Source of the DNA: Syngnathus acus
Taxonomy: Eukaryota > Chordata > Actinopteri > Syngnathiformes > Syngnathidae
Reading direction: 5' to 3'
Assembly: GCF_901709675.1 (NCBI RefSeq)
Contig: NC_051100.1
Coordinates: 10,388,786-10,452,785, forward strand
DNA length: 64,000 nucleotides
This document shows positions 10,654 through 56,580 of the stretch, piece by piece (within the stretch, counting starts at the first letter, position 1; every line of letters begins with the position of its first letter). The translations under genes were made by a program, and so were the position numbers. Below the pieces are notes generated by a model. It was not told the DNA's origin, searched no databases, and was given only the letters and a program-made list of their open reading frames with translations.

Positions 10654-13600
10654 ATGAATTTGAAGCTCCTCTTCTTTTGCCTCTTTCTTGCTGTGATCCT
10701 CATCCCAGCCCAAGTATGTATTCCCTATTCAGTCCTGATGCTTATTATAGTTGTTTATTTATTATTTTGCTGTTGCCATGTCTTTGAAATAAAATGGAGC
10801 CATTCACCAGTTGTTTTTCTTCACGTATGAGAAATTACAAAAATAAACATGGGAGATCGGCAAAAGTTAATCATTTTCCCAAATTCCCTCACAAAATGCC
10901 CTTGCATTGATAATCAGTAAATATTTAACCGTTGTGAAAATAAACAAAAAAGACACTCAATGTTTTTGATCTTGAAAATATACCTTATTTGAAACTGTTT
11001 TTTCCTCTCAGACGAAACCTGACAAACGTAAAAAGCATCATCGTCACCGTGACCATGGAAATGGTCCTCAAGAAATCAGGGGTCGTAAACGTGGACGACA
11101 TGAAAGAAGGAGACAACTATTTAAAGACATAATTAATGGTGATAATGGTGATTTATATTTCATGGTCTAGCACGGCACAGATGCATATACAGTTCATCAT
11201 GTCATGCTTTGTAGACATGTTCTTTGGAATCTCTGGAGAAGATGATGACGACGACGATGATGACCCAAGTGAATGGCTCTTTGACATTCAAGAGCCAGCG
11301 GGTGAGGACCACAGTACCAAAATGCCAGTCATTATATAATAATGAGCTCCGTTTCTAACTTCATTCCTTTTCCTTAGGCCAATGTGACCCAAACCCTTGC
11401 CAAAATAATGGCGTTTGCAAGGAAAAAGGAAAGAAAAGAAAATTCAAATGTGACTGTCAAAAACCTTTCAGGGGAAGACGCTGCGAGAAAGGTTAGCAAG
11501 CAATTGTTGCATGCAAATGTAGTATGTGGTTTGCAAGAAATAACCAATACAAGACACGATCAATGTTCCAGGACCAAAAATTTGCAAGAAGGGTATATGT
11601 GGTCGTGGCGAGTGTGTGTTGACTTCCACTCAACCTTATTTTGAGTGCAAATGCAAGCATCCCTTCCAGCCGCCACGCTGTACAACATGTGAGGAACCGT
11701 TGCGCTATTCACACCAGTGGCCTAATTTGCAAAAGGTTATTTATTAGGATTACACAACGTTCACTGTTTATTCTCCAGATACTACTTGTGAGCCTAATCC
11801 ATGTATGAATGGTGGAGAATGCATCAAGGATGGTGATGACTTTGATTGCAACTGTCCTGAAGGCTTCAGTGGTCGTTTCTGCAACGTTGGTAAGAGCCGC
11901 AACATATTATAAAATGTGCTTTCTTCAGCGCACAATATGAACTTTTTGCAGTGGTTTATAAATCACACATATTACACATAGCCTGACAGTGGTAGTTATG
12001 TGATACAGCAACACTATAGTACCGTATTTTCCATACTATAAGGCGCACCGGACTATAAGGCGCACCTTCAATGAATGGCCCATTTTAAAACTTTGTCCTT
12101 ATATAAGGCGCACCGGACTATAAGGCGCACCATTAATGCATCATGTCAGATTTTTAATCTAAATCAAATCATTCTCCATTTTATCTTTTTTATTTCAACT
12201 TCAGGCGCAACAAATTACTTTATAATCACAAAATAATGATCCAAAGTCTTTTTGATTCATGATTCATAGTCTTCAGCGGGCCACTTATGATTGATTTCAT
12301 GACACAATGCTTCGGGCCAGTTTAAATGTAGGAATTTGGTCCATATATAAAGCGCACCGCACTATAAGGCGCACTGTCGGCTTTTGAGAAAATTCGAGGT
12401 TTTTAAGTGCGCCTTAGAGTCCGGAAAATACGGTAAATGAAAGCTAAACTTCACCAGACTACTCTTTTTTCTTCAGAGTAGAAACAATAATCTGGCATCT
12501 GCTTGTACTGTTTTATGTTCTATTCATATGTGTAATGGCAATGAGTGTGTCAAAGTCACAGTTAGTTGGGGGTTTAAAATGGCTGACATAGCAATGCTAA
12601 TTTCCATTAGCCTTATGGTGTTTACTATTGTATGCTATCATTTTTAGGCTTAAGATAACGACAGTAATACTGTATTGAAAGTACTAAGATTTAATTTTCA
12701 TGGTTCAAGCTATGGGGAAAAGATACGGCTCATAGTTCGAATTTTATAGTACAAATTATTAAAGTGGGTGTTTTATGATTGTCAGGCCCTAACGACTGTT
12801 ATGAGGATGATGGCGAGTCATATCGTGGCAACGTGAGTGAGACGATTGATGGTGACGAATGCCTCTATTGGAACTCTCATTTCATCCTGGAGAGAGGAAT
12901 AGATCCTTTCAACACGTTTGAGGACAGTGATGGCCTTGGCCCTCACAACCGCTGCAGGTCAGCTTTAAATGTGACTGAAAATGCCTAGTTACAAAAAAAG
13001 AAAAGGAAAGGGGATGTGTTGAGTGTGATGTTTTCTATATCGCAGGAACCCAGATGGCGACATGTCACCATGGTGTTTCTACAGAAGAGGCCAAAAACTG
13101 CTGTGGAATTACTGCGATGTAGACGATTGTTCTGAAGGTACGTAGACTTTAAGATTAAACTTTAAACACACACAAAACCAAAAGACTTACATGTGTGACT
13201 GTAAATTCTTCTGGGTGACACCAGAAGGGATTGCCCCCTCAGATGTTCCATCTCCTCCAGCCCCTCCTGCTCCTTCAGCTACTTCAGCTATTCCTAAGCC
13301 CCCTACTCCAGAGCCAACACCAGCTACCCCAGACCAAGAGGCAACCGAGCCTCCACAACCTAGTGATGCCTCACCCACTCCCGCATTTTCTGAAACACGG
13401 TTCAGCACTTGTGGGAAGCCACAGCCAAAGACACGCTTATCTCGAATCTATGGGGGATTGAAGGTGTCCCCTGGGGCATTACCCTGGCAGGTCTCCCTGC
13501 AAGCGAGACCCAAGCGATCTACTCAGAAGTACAAGCACATCTGTGGAGGCGTTCTCATTGAAAGCTGCTGGATACTGACAGCTGGACACTGCGTGTAAGA

Positions 13601-14697
13601 CCAATTTTGATAAGCACATTTTAAAAGTGTTGCAGCTTTTCAGCTACCATGTTTATGCGTTTGAACAGTCACAAACAAGAGGACATGAAGGTGGTTATGG
13701 GAGGACTCTCTCTGGACACCAGTGAGCCCACTGAGCAGATCTTTGATGTTGAAGAAGCTATTGTGCATGAAAACTACAAGGAGACTCCAGTGTCAGTTCA
13801 CAATGACATCGGTGAGCACTTATGGTAGATGTGGCCTGGATGCTGCAATATGCTTCCACAGCGCTGGCTGATAGAAATCTTGTGCAATTGGTGTCAAGGA
13901 AGTATGTTGAAATGATCAAATACATTTGGATTCATTTTTAATGTTCTGTGTTTAAAATGACATCTTGGTGTTCTGGGATCATCATTTTTGTGTTGTATAT
14001 GACCTAATAATGCAAAACAACTGCATCTGTACAGCATTGCTGCGACTTGAAGACACCGATGGTGTTTGTGCCAATGAAACCCAGTTTGTGAAGGCAGCCT
14101 GTCTGCCCGATGGTCCTCTAGATGATGGGGAGGAATGTACCATTTCTGGATGGGGTGCTACTGAGGAATGTAAGTCTAATTTCCTGAAATGATGATTACA
14201 TATTCCACTTCTTTTCCAATAATTCAGTGGTTAAACGTTTCCATTCAAAGTGCTTTCAGCTCACACCTGTTGTCTTGTACCATTTCTATTCAGCTGATTA
14301 TGGTTCCAACCATTTGTTGGAGGCCAAAGTTCTGCTGATCAACCAAGAGAAATGCTCTGAAAGCAGTATTTATGGCCCAGTTTTGGATGATAGCATGTTC
14401 TGTGCTGGCCATCTACAAGGAGGCGTCGATTCCTGCCAGGTGAGTGAGGAGAAAGTTAAACACTAATACAACTAATATGTGATTGACCAATTTCAATTGT
14501 TGAGCTTGGTTGTGGGTTTATTGTTCTAGGGTGACTCTGGTGGACCGCTGACCTGTGAGCAGAGCAGCACTCATTTTATTTATGGTTTGGTGAGCTGGGG
14601 AGACCAATGCGGAAAGAAAAATAAGCCTGGGGTCTATGCACGGATCACTCACTTCCTGGACTGGATCAAATCAAAGACTCAAGCATCACCTAAATAA
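10654..14697 (+). CDS. habp2: Hyaluronan-binding protein 2 / factor VII-activating protease precursor
   Basis: Secreted plasma serine protease of the coagulation/fibrinolysis type. Exons: 10654-10713, 11012-11147 (or -11138), 11215-11301, 11378-11491, 11572-11688, 11779-11889, 12786-12957, 13046-13137, 13225-13594, 13669-13811, 14035-14169, 14294-14439, 14530-14697; 616 aa. Domains: signal peptide 1-20; a strongly basic segment about 21-60; an acidic Asp run about 73-80; EGF1 (CDPNPC), EGF2 ([11 protein letters not shown]) and EGF3 ([12 protein letters not shown]), one per exon, about 95-208; kringle about 209-296; a Pro/Thr/Ser-rich linker; activation site SR|IYGG near 371; trypsin-like domain 371-616. 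The catalytic triad is present (TAGHC, HNDIALLRL, GDSGGP), and the S1 Asp (DSCQGDSGG) predicts Arg/Lys specificity. EGF x3 + kringle + protease distinguishes it from HGFAC, tPA and plasminogen. The linker and charged N-terminus look enlarged relative to human HABP2 (560 aa). Confidence 0.93.
11012..11147 (+). CDS. habp2: habp2 exon 2 with tandem alternative donors
   Basis: The exon encodes a Lys/Arg/His-rich segment ([24 protein letters not shown]). Its end is a direct repeat AATGGTGATAATGGTGAT, giving two GT donors 9 nt apart (exon ending at 11138 or 11147). Both leave phase 1 and join the next exon at 11215, which starts DMFFG. The protein would differ by three residues. Confidence 0.65.
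12020..12435. mobile_element. Non-autonomous inverted-repeat element with TA target duplication (habp2 intron)
   Basis: The element is bounded by TA dinucleotides and has matching inverted ends: CCGTATTTTCC on the left and GGAAAATACGG on the right. The units ACTATAAGGCGCAC and TATATAAGGCGCACC repeat near both ends. There is no coding capacity. TA-flanked inverted repeats fit a Tc1/mariner-type MITE, but the superfamily is inferred from the ends alone. A second, rearranged copy is at 59333-59546. Confidence 0.75.
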
Positions 14698-15423
14698 GGG
14701 GCATTTACTGTCATTCTGCATCCAGTAGAACTTGGGGCCAATGATGTACTGAAGCTCACTTATTAGGTTGACTATGAATGTAATTATATATCTAAGCCAC
14801 ATATGTACTTTTAAGGAGTACATCTTGAAGTATTCTACGTATTTGGTAATGATATGACGCTTATGATGACGATGATGATATCAATTCCGTAATAGCTTTG
14901 AGTCAGGAATGCCTTAGAAATTGTTTTACATGTTTGCTTTAATTGACTGTAAAGGATTTATGAATTTAAATTTGCAATATGTTCCCACACATGATTTTTT
15001 AAACTATTAGTGAACAAATGAGCACACAAGACCTCAAAGTACAATGGAAATTTCTCATTTTCTTTATGAGATGAACAAGAATACACACAAAGATGCAGTC
15101 ACGCACATACTGATTGGTTAAATTTTCCCTGCGGGTCGCCCCCTACAAGGTAAACTGACACCAAAGGCACACATGACCTCGGTGTTGTCATTTATGTAGT
15201 GAAAAGAACAAGCAAAGCACGGCGGGTCAGTAACTCTGCAAACTGCATGAGAGTAGTTTGCCCCAGAAATGAATGGATGAAATATTTACAGTGTATTGTG
15301 GTGTCAGTTACTGACTCTAATCATGTAAAATACTGAAGTGAAACACAAACTGAACGCTCATATATAAAAGAATTATCTGACATCCAACATTCTTTTTAGA
15401 CTGTAATATGACAAATTAAAAAG
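14698..15423. other. Convergent 3' spacer between habp2 and the minus-strand TRIM
   Basis: AT-rich sequence holding both 3' flanks. No clear AATAAA was found for either gene; TTTAAT at about 14938 could serve the minus-strand gene as ATTAAA. No gene seen. Confidence 0.5.
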
Positions 15424-18063
15424 TCACTCGTCACCTCCATCTGGGTTGACACTCCAGTCCCAGGGGTCATTGATCCAAAACATGGTCAGGGGCTGCCTGT
15501 TCAGTCCATTCACATCAATGCAAGGGTTAAACATTGGGAAAAGTGGCTCTTTGCACTCCACGTAGAAAGAGTGAAGTAGAGTCATGGTGTCTGCATTGTA
15601 GAACGACAGTTCCCCCTTTGGGAGATTTGCCAGTATGCCCAACTTTCTGACTTTCTTCCCAACTTGGAGTTGTTTCTCCTGCGTGTCGTGGCACGCCATA
15701 TATTGTCCCTCACTATGGTAGATGCACCAGGAAGTCTTATTCACACCTAGACCAGAAGGTCTTGGACTCAGACAAATGTCTCTAGTGACTGGACCGGTGG
15801 TCACACCAATCAGCCAGTACGGTTTCTCCTGTACGATGACTTCCCAGTAGTGTCGGCCAGTCGTAAAACTCTTTTGAGCCAAAACGCTGTATTGGGAATC
15901 ATATGGTTGAATGGTTGGAGCCCATGTCCTGTTTGGTTGCACTCTCCAGCACACTTGTCTCCCATCTTGGGATACCTCCAGCTTTGGGTGGGCTGTTTTC
16001 AAGTCGAGAGAAGGACAACTTAGATCTGAAAGAACAAATGAATATCCAGAAGGCAATTAAGAAGTTGATCTTTAAGAACCTCAAGTTTTTTTCCAGAGCT
16101 TTAGCTCCGCCTCCTGTCCCCCACCCCACACTCAGTGGCATTGAGCTGTAGGTACACCTCAGCTGGTATCTACATAAACCAGTGCAATGAACAACTAAGC
16201 TGCAAAATGTGGTACAATTTGGAATACAACCTAAATTTGCATATATTCTCATAATTTTGAGAAAAAAAAAATCAAATGGAACGAAATGAAAGCACCTGGC
16301 TCCTCATTGAAATGCAAAATATTATCAATTGAAATATAATGTTACATACAGTTCAAAAGATTCTACGATGGTAACTGTTTGAAGCCCGAGCAAATTTATT
16401 TACATTATTTACTATGGGTCAAAAATTTTGAAATTCAAATAGAATAGAATATAGAATAGAATAGATCTTTATTGTCATTGTCACACATGTACAACGAAAT
16501 TTAAAAAGTGCCAACCGATCAGCGCATGAGATAAAAAAATAAATAAATAGAATAAATAGAATAAAAAAGATAAAAAATACAAGCTAAAACCCACAGAAGA
16601 ACATACACAGACAGAACAGCAGAAATAGCCTGTATGTAGTCACCCAGCATCACCTAAATGAGTGCATAAGACATTGTAAATTCCATGACTGTATAAGATT
16701 ATTTTACTTACAGGACCACATTCGAGGAAAATGTTGCGAAAGAGCCACTGACAGGTCATCCACAAGCTTCTCCACTGTTCTCAACTTGTCAGGTTCACAC
16801 AGGTCTCGGTCTATTTGTTGAATGGGTGCCAACTTTGGCGGGTCACTACAATTAAATAGCTGTCAAAACAATCGATTTTGAAAATGAAAACATGAATGAC
16901 AAATATACTCACCACAGATTCTGCGTGGTGACTTGCTGTAGAAAGAAAATAACTTGAGGTATGCACATGACATTGGAACAAAGGTTTGATGTGATCCACA
17001 ATGTTTCAACATACTTGTATGAAGCTTAAGTCATGTGTTTCTTGTAAGAGTAATTTACTAGAAACTCTGAGTTGATCTATCTCCTTGATGCGGGCCTCCA
17101 CAATTCCTCTCTGCGCTTCCAGCCACTCGCTCATGCATTCTTCTTCTGCATCAATGATCTGCATCATCAGACGCTCGTCGCCATCCAGCACAACTCGGAT
17201 CCTGTTGTACTTATCTGAGATCCTCTCTCTAAAATCCGCTGCGGACATCTGAAAAACATGAATACACAAAAATCATCTGAAATGCAACTATTTCCATATT
17301 ATTTGTACCTTTTAAATTGACAGTACCACTGTTTGTGTATACATGAACTCCAAGTCCTTAATGGCGTTCTCTGCTTCACATCTCATCTGGAGCAATTGTT
17401 TCACAGTTGTCTCCAACATGCTCTAAAAAGAGAAATACAAGTTATTCTTTTGAATGAAATCCTGGCATAGAAATATGCCATGCCAAACACATGAATGACC
17501 TTTAAGTCGGTGCAGGCTTCAGGTAGCTGGGCAGCTCTGTGATTCTTGTGTGCACCAACCAGGACACACAAACAGCAAACAGGGACTCTGTCCTCCAAGC
17601 AAAAGAGCTTAAGCTCGTCACGATGCTCTTTGCATTTTAAAGACAGCAGATCCTGTGTCACCTCCACCACAGTGTGCTCCCTCAATGCAGATCTTTGCTC
17701 GTGCAACAACGCATGAGCCTGGCACAGAGATGCGTCACAGGTCAGGCAGGTCCTGATAGCTTCTGATGGCGTCTCTATGCAGTGGTCGCAGCGGATAGTT
17801 GACGGCAATTTAGTTTCTGTCAGTAGCGCCGACGTTGATGATTTCATACTGAAGTCCTTCACTTTGCTTTGTAGGCTTGCATCTATCTCCAGGGTGAGGT
17901 TGGATGGTAGCAGGATCTGACACTCTGGGCAGAAAAGTGGAGCCCCCTCACACACAGCTTGTATGCAGGTCAGACAAAAGTAATGTCTGCATGGGAGTTT
18001 CACAGGGTCTGTAAATAAATCCTGGCAAGCAGGGCACTTCAGAGTTTCTTCGACAGTCCCCAT
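15424..18063 (-). CDS. TRIM-family E3 ubiquitin ligase (RING, B-box, coiled coil, PRY/SPRY)
   Basis: Predicted RING E3 ligase, 550 aa, complete on the minus strand. Exons in transcription order: 18063-17500, 17422-17327 (96 nt), 17248-17015 (234 nt), 16935-16913 (23 nt), 16845-16712, 16025-15424. All junctions are canonical and in phase. The N-terminal C3HC4 RING has Cys10, Cys13, Cys25, His27, Cys30, Cys33, Cys45 and Cys48. B-box-type zinc ligands follow (RCDHC..., then KCKEHRDELKLFCLED with later HKNH), then coiled coil in the 96/234-nt exons, then PRY/SPRY (TAHPKLEVS, GRHYWEVIV, KPYWLIGV). Start: the ATG at 18063 immediately precedes the RING. It is convergent with habp2 and head-to-head with aldh18a1. 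Fish carry many expanded TRIMs and I cannot name this one. Its exon sizes match the RING-less TRIM on the other side of habp2, suggesting common origin. Confidence 0.9.
16436..16570. repeat. Non-LTR/SINE-type 3' fragment with (ATAGA)n tail
   Basis: An (ATAGA)n pentanucleotide run is followed by ATCTTTATTGTCATTGTCAC and GTACAACGAAATTT, a motif often seen at the 3' end of fish non-LTR elements, inserted here in reverse. It lies in the last intron of the minus-strand TRIM. Family assignment is by motif recollection only. Confidence 0.45.
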
Positions 18064-19009
18064 AGCTCTGCTCAGAGTTGCAATGGTGGCTCAGCAAAAA
18101 TGCCTTGTGTTGCTTCTCCTGCTCATAAATGTTTCACAGGCCTCTTTCTGCATGCACAACCAATCACGTGCCTCTGTATCACCTTACTAAAGATGTGCTG
18201 ATATGTTTCCTGATCTGGCTCACTCTGAGACAACACACAAAAATTATTTTTTGTACACTGAAACTCAAACATTGATTTAGCAAGCAACATATACCGTACT
18301 AGTTAGTTAGATAGATATGATATCCATAGAGTTTAAAAAATATTTAAAACTTATTTTCATTGCACATCAAAACATGAATAACAGACATTGAAATAATGAG
18401 ATATAAATGAGCTTAGATTGTGATGGAGATTCAAAAATATTTGTAATAGTTTAATTGATCACTCCAAATTATTATCAAGTGTGATTGTGAGTGTGAAGTG
18501 ATTCAGATTCATTCATCATATTAAATGTAACTCATACTTTTTGCACCCCCTTTACAGTTTACAAATGTAGTACAGTACACACAATGTACATATATTTTGT
18601 ATACAAATTGGAATGTATATGTTGGAGTAACTTTGTGCAATAATACATATTTACAATAAATTTATTGCGCAATTCTACTATTTGATAATAGTTTTAGTCG
18701 ATTTTCTAGCCTGTACATGTCAACCACCAATCTTTATCAGTCAACAAAATTACAGTACGTTGAATTATTCAAATAAAAAAACTAACCATGCACGTTCAAA
18801 TTTATTAGATCCTTGATAACAACTGCTAATATTTCTTTTGCCACACTATGTGATACAATCCAGTTATTGTCAGCTGCAAGGTTACAGTACGTATTTCCGT
18901 AGTTACGTCCTACTACTACCGTATTTTTGCGTACGCCAAAATACAATAGAGTACGCAGTGCTGCGTAATCGGAAATCTTACGCAAACTTCCTTTGTGAAT
19001 TGAAGTCAC
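18064..19009. promoter_or_regulatory. Head-to-head spacer between the TRIM gene (-) and aldh18a1 (+)
   Basis: AT-rich for most of its length. From about 18890 the sequence becomes CpG-richer (TACGTATT, TTACGTCC, GCGTACGCC, TACGCAGTGCTGCGTAA), with an ETS-like CGGAAAT near 18969, consistent with a housekeeping aldh18a1 promoter. No coding exon seen. Confidence 0.4.
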
Positions 19010-19144
19010 GACGTTCTAACCGTAAACGTGGCCACCCCGGCTGTGGATGTGGCAGCTTGTGCCTCCAGCCTGACTACGTGTCTTTGCTCCTGAAGTTTAC
19101 TCAAGTGCATTTGGGCAGGGTTTTTCACTTTTGTTCCTTGCGAG
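19010..19144 (+). other. aldh18a1: Candidate noncoding first exon of aldh18a1
   Basis: Sequence ending TTGCGAG|gtaagg (19144) offers a strong donor. The coding exon with the start codon is preceded by an acceptor-like tttag at about 19668, eleven bases before the ATG. A 5' UTR exon spliced over about 520 bp would fit. The 5' limit is a guess. Confidence 0.4.
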
Positions 19145-19679
19145 GTAAGGAGTGTTCCCCTCAATTTTTGCTCTATTTTCACTATTTGCATGCAGTGGCA
19201 AAATAACTTGAGCTAATGCTAAGCTAGCTGACATATGCAAATCTCGGCTTCGCATGTTTAGAATAGCGTGCAACCTGAAACACGCTGTAATGCCACTGTT
19301 TATGTTTATGTGAGATTTATTCATTTGAGTGGCACCCACTGTCTGGATATTATATCTTTACATGAGCATTCCATCAACCAAAAAACCCTAATCAATTAGA
19401 TCCTGTCAAGTTCTTTTTCTCAAATTCAAGCATCATCATCACTGTTATTGACAAAAACATGCATCCATCTATCTGTCCGTTTTCTATACTGCGTGTCCCT
19501 ATTAGGGTTGCGTTATAACCAGAGCTTGTCACGAATTTAGATTGGGAGACGGGTTACACTTTGCTGCTCTTGGCCAGACATCATATCCAGCAGGTGCTAC
19601 TTTTTATATTTGTCCAGAAGTGCTGCATTACATGGGCATTGCTTTGCATTTCTCACACTTGATTTTAGGTTTCGGTGCC

Positions 19680-24294
<4,615 letters not shown>

Positions 24295-24709
24295 GCTCTT
24301 GATCCAAACTACTTTCATTGACTCTTAATTTGCCAATGTCAGTCGCAACCAAAGGTTTGCGTCTGAGAGTAGCACGTAAGTAGCTGCTACCTCTTCATTT
24401 CTTGTAAGAATCAAGTGTAATTGCAGAAAGCTTGTGTGCAGAACCGAGGTTACTTGTACCAAATGATGGTTCTTGGAAACCTGTGCAAACACTTTGACTC
24501 AAATAAGGAAAAATGTTATGTCCAAGCATATATACCCAACAACTCAGTTTTATCCCCAGTGATGAAAAGGTCATCAGTGGCACAGTGGGGGTTTTTAACT
24601 TATTTTTCTACAGACTCTATTGTCGCCTTTTTGTAATTAACTAGAGAATTATGCAGTGCTGTGTTGCCGGTTTTCTTTTACGCCCTATCTTCTTGTTATG
24701 GGTTATTTG

Positions 24710-24715
24710 AATAAA
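24710..24715 (+). terminator. aldh18a1: Candidate aldh18a1 polyadenylation signal AATAAA
   Basis: AATAAA about 415 bp after the aldh18a1 stop, followed by a T/GT-rich stretch (24725-24790) that could act as the downstream element. Confidence 0.5.
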
Positions 24716-25568
24716 TATTCACTTTGGTAACTTTGATTAATTTGTTTATTTCTTGTTTTATTCCTGTTGGTTATTATACTTCCTGTTTTATTATGCACTC
24801 ACAAATCAACATAACCATGGAGAAACGTGAACATTAAACAGATCTTCCCCAAACGTGACCTAAATTTAAGATTATTTCTTATGGTGTGTCAGGTGCGAAA
24901 ATGATCTGTGGCCATTGCGTTGTCTGGCGGCTGCCTAATAGCGAGCTTTGGGTTTTCATCCAATTCATCCATCTCAAAAACCTAAAAACATACTTTTTGT
25001 GTATTTTTTTTTATTGTGATTGCTATTATTTGCTAATTTGTCAAATTTTCTGCTGTTGTTTTGTTGACTGCTACAAGACGTCAGTTCAGTCCTGATTCTC
25101 CAGTCAGTTTTTTTTTCTTCATAAGAGTACAATGCAATCTAATATGTTTACTTTATTTCTCTCTATTTAATTAAAGGGTTGAATCAGTTTTTACACAATT
25201 AGCTGTGCAGAAAGAATGTGTGTCTGTGTTGACTTAACCTAGTTTATTATGAGGAAAAAGGAAAATCCCCCAGATACTTGGTAATGACGTCACTAGTGTG
25301 GGCCGGCTGCCACTGGCTCGGGAACAAAATAATAGCGACAATAAAATATTAAAATCTTAAACACGTTTTTGTTTTTCATAATGGTGCCATAACCCTATTG
25401 GTTCATTTCAATTTGATTTGTTTATTATAACGGCAAAGCGTTCTGAGCAAAGTTGTGGTCTAAATAAAGTTTTTCCTTTTTTTTTTTTTTGCACGACGCT
25501 CCTGCGCTACTGTAGTTGTCTGACCTGCGTCCCCCTCCATTCATCCGTCATCCGTTTTCGCTCTAAAC
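24716..25568. other. Spacer between aldh18a1 and ate1, with the ate1 5' flank
   Basis: No coding exon seen. A T-run at about 25480 precedes about 80 bp with several CpGs (GCACGACGCTCCTGCGC) and no TATA box, leading into the ate1 ATG at 25569. This probably holds the ate1 core promoter and 5' UTR. Confidence 0.4.
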
Positions 25569-55257
<29,689 letters not shown>

Positions 55258-56552
55258 CCTTAAAGAATCGCACCACTGATGCTTTTAAAATTCACCTCCC
55301 AGCAACAGTCTGTCACTTAAACTTAATTTCAACCAAGCAGTACAATAGTGGTTCAGAACAGTACGGTACACATCATTTTGTTGCATTTCCATTGTCAAGC
55401 TTGGCAAATGATTTATACCATACCACTTTTTTTTCCCAGCAGCCTGCCAGTTGCCAACCACAGTAGTACTTATTAATATTATGGATCTAGACAGTTCATT
55501 GGTAGTTTTTATACTAATGATACAAGATGTCGCTCTTGCTTTGCATATCTAATGCAGTGATCATAGCTTATAGCTTTTGCTATTATATTAGCCATCTGGT
55601 TGGGCATTGAAACCAATTTTCTTGATTTATCTTGAGCCATTGTCATCTTAACATTGACTTAAGATGTCAGAAAGTGCAGTACAATTTCTATTCCACAAAG
55701 CAGGAGAGGATGCAATTTCAAAAGAAATCACATTATGTTTCAATTCCTTTATTATTTCTTTTAGCCAACAAACTAGTGAATTGCTTGAACACTCTGCTGG
55801 TTGCTGTAGGGAAATCATTATGGTGCGATTTCTTTAACATAGCATCATGTAACCTTATTCATTTGAAGGGTAGATGTGTCAAATTCCACACGCTGATATA
55901 AATGTTTCTGCCAAAACTAATCAAGTGAGGTTTATTGTCCTCTCCCTAATATATTTTATTTATTTGTATCCATAATACTTAATTAATATCTTGCCTTCAT
56001 GGCTGCAATGGAAAGACAAGCAGGACTTTAACCAAACCAGTTGCAAGATGAACAGTGTTGTACTGTGAGGTGGAAATGTTGTCTTTTTTTTTTTCTTGTC
56101 TGTTTGTGACTTCGTAGCTTTCAGCTGCCTCTCCCTGTAGTCTCATTGTGCTCATTTCTGCCACTTACATGCAATCCTACCCATGAAAACCTTCAACGTA
56201 GGCATCACTCATCACTTACTGTATGTTTTTATTATAAATATACAGTATATATGTACACTTGACCTCACAGTGATCAATCCCTTAAATGTACTTTTGATCC
56301 TGTGTGTGCTTAGGTAATGTTGAAAATAGATTCAAGCAGCCTCATATCTGTTCGAGTTTCCATTCCTGCTGATGGACGAAATATTTCTCAAATGTTTTTC
56401 ACCATTGAAAATTAACTTTTAATTAAATACTACCATTAGATTTCCCAAAATCATCCTCATCATAAACCCTGTGACAGCAATTATTAAGTCAGGCCTTTGT
56501 ATTCATGTTCATAGATGGCTGTGTTTTTTTTTTTCCAACATTATTTTAACCA

Positions 56553-56558
56553 AATAAA
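56553..56558 (+). terminator. ate1: Candidate ate1 polyadenylation signal AATAAA
   Basis: AATAAA about 1.3 kb after the ate1 stop (55255-55257), followed within 40 bp by a T-run. The 3' UTR would then be 55258 to about 56580. Confidence 0.45.
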
Positions 56559-56580
56559 GGGCTGTATATTGCCTGCTGGA

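Noticed and set aside
12020-12435. Repeated TATAAGGCGCACC units taken as a CRISPR-like or regulatory array
   Set aside because: The units are part of inverted ends of a TA-flanked transposable element with a second copy elsewhere; there is no spacer regularity.
13187-13408. Antisense open frame of 73 codons opposite the habp2 Pro-rich linker
   Set aside because: It is the Gly/Ala/Val-rich shadow of a Pro/Ser/Thr-rich coding exon that reads correctly on the + strand.
10654-14697. Identity as plasminogen, tPA/uPA or HGF activator
   Set aside because: Plasminogen has several kringles, uPA one EGF, tPA and HGFAC a fibronectin-type finger. Three EGFs plus one kringle plus protease fits HABP2.
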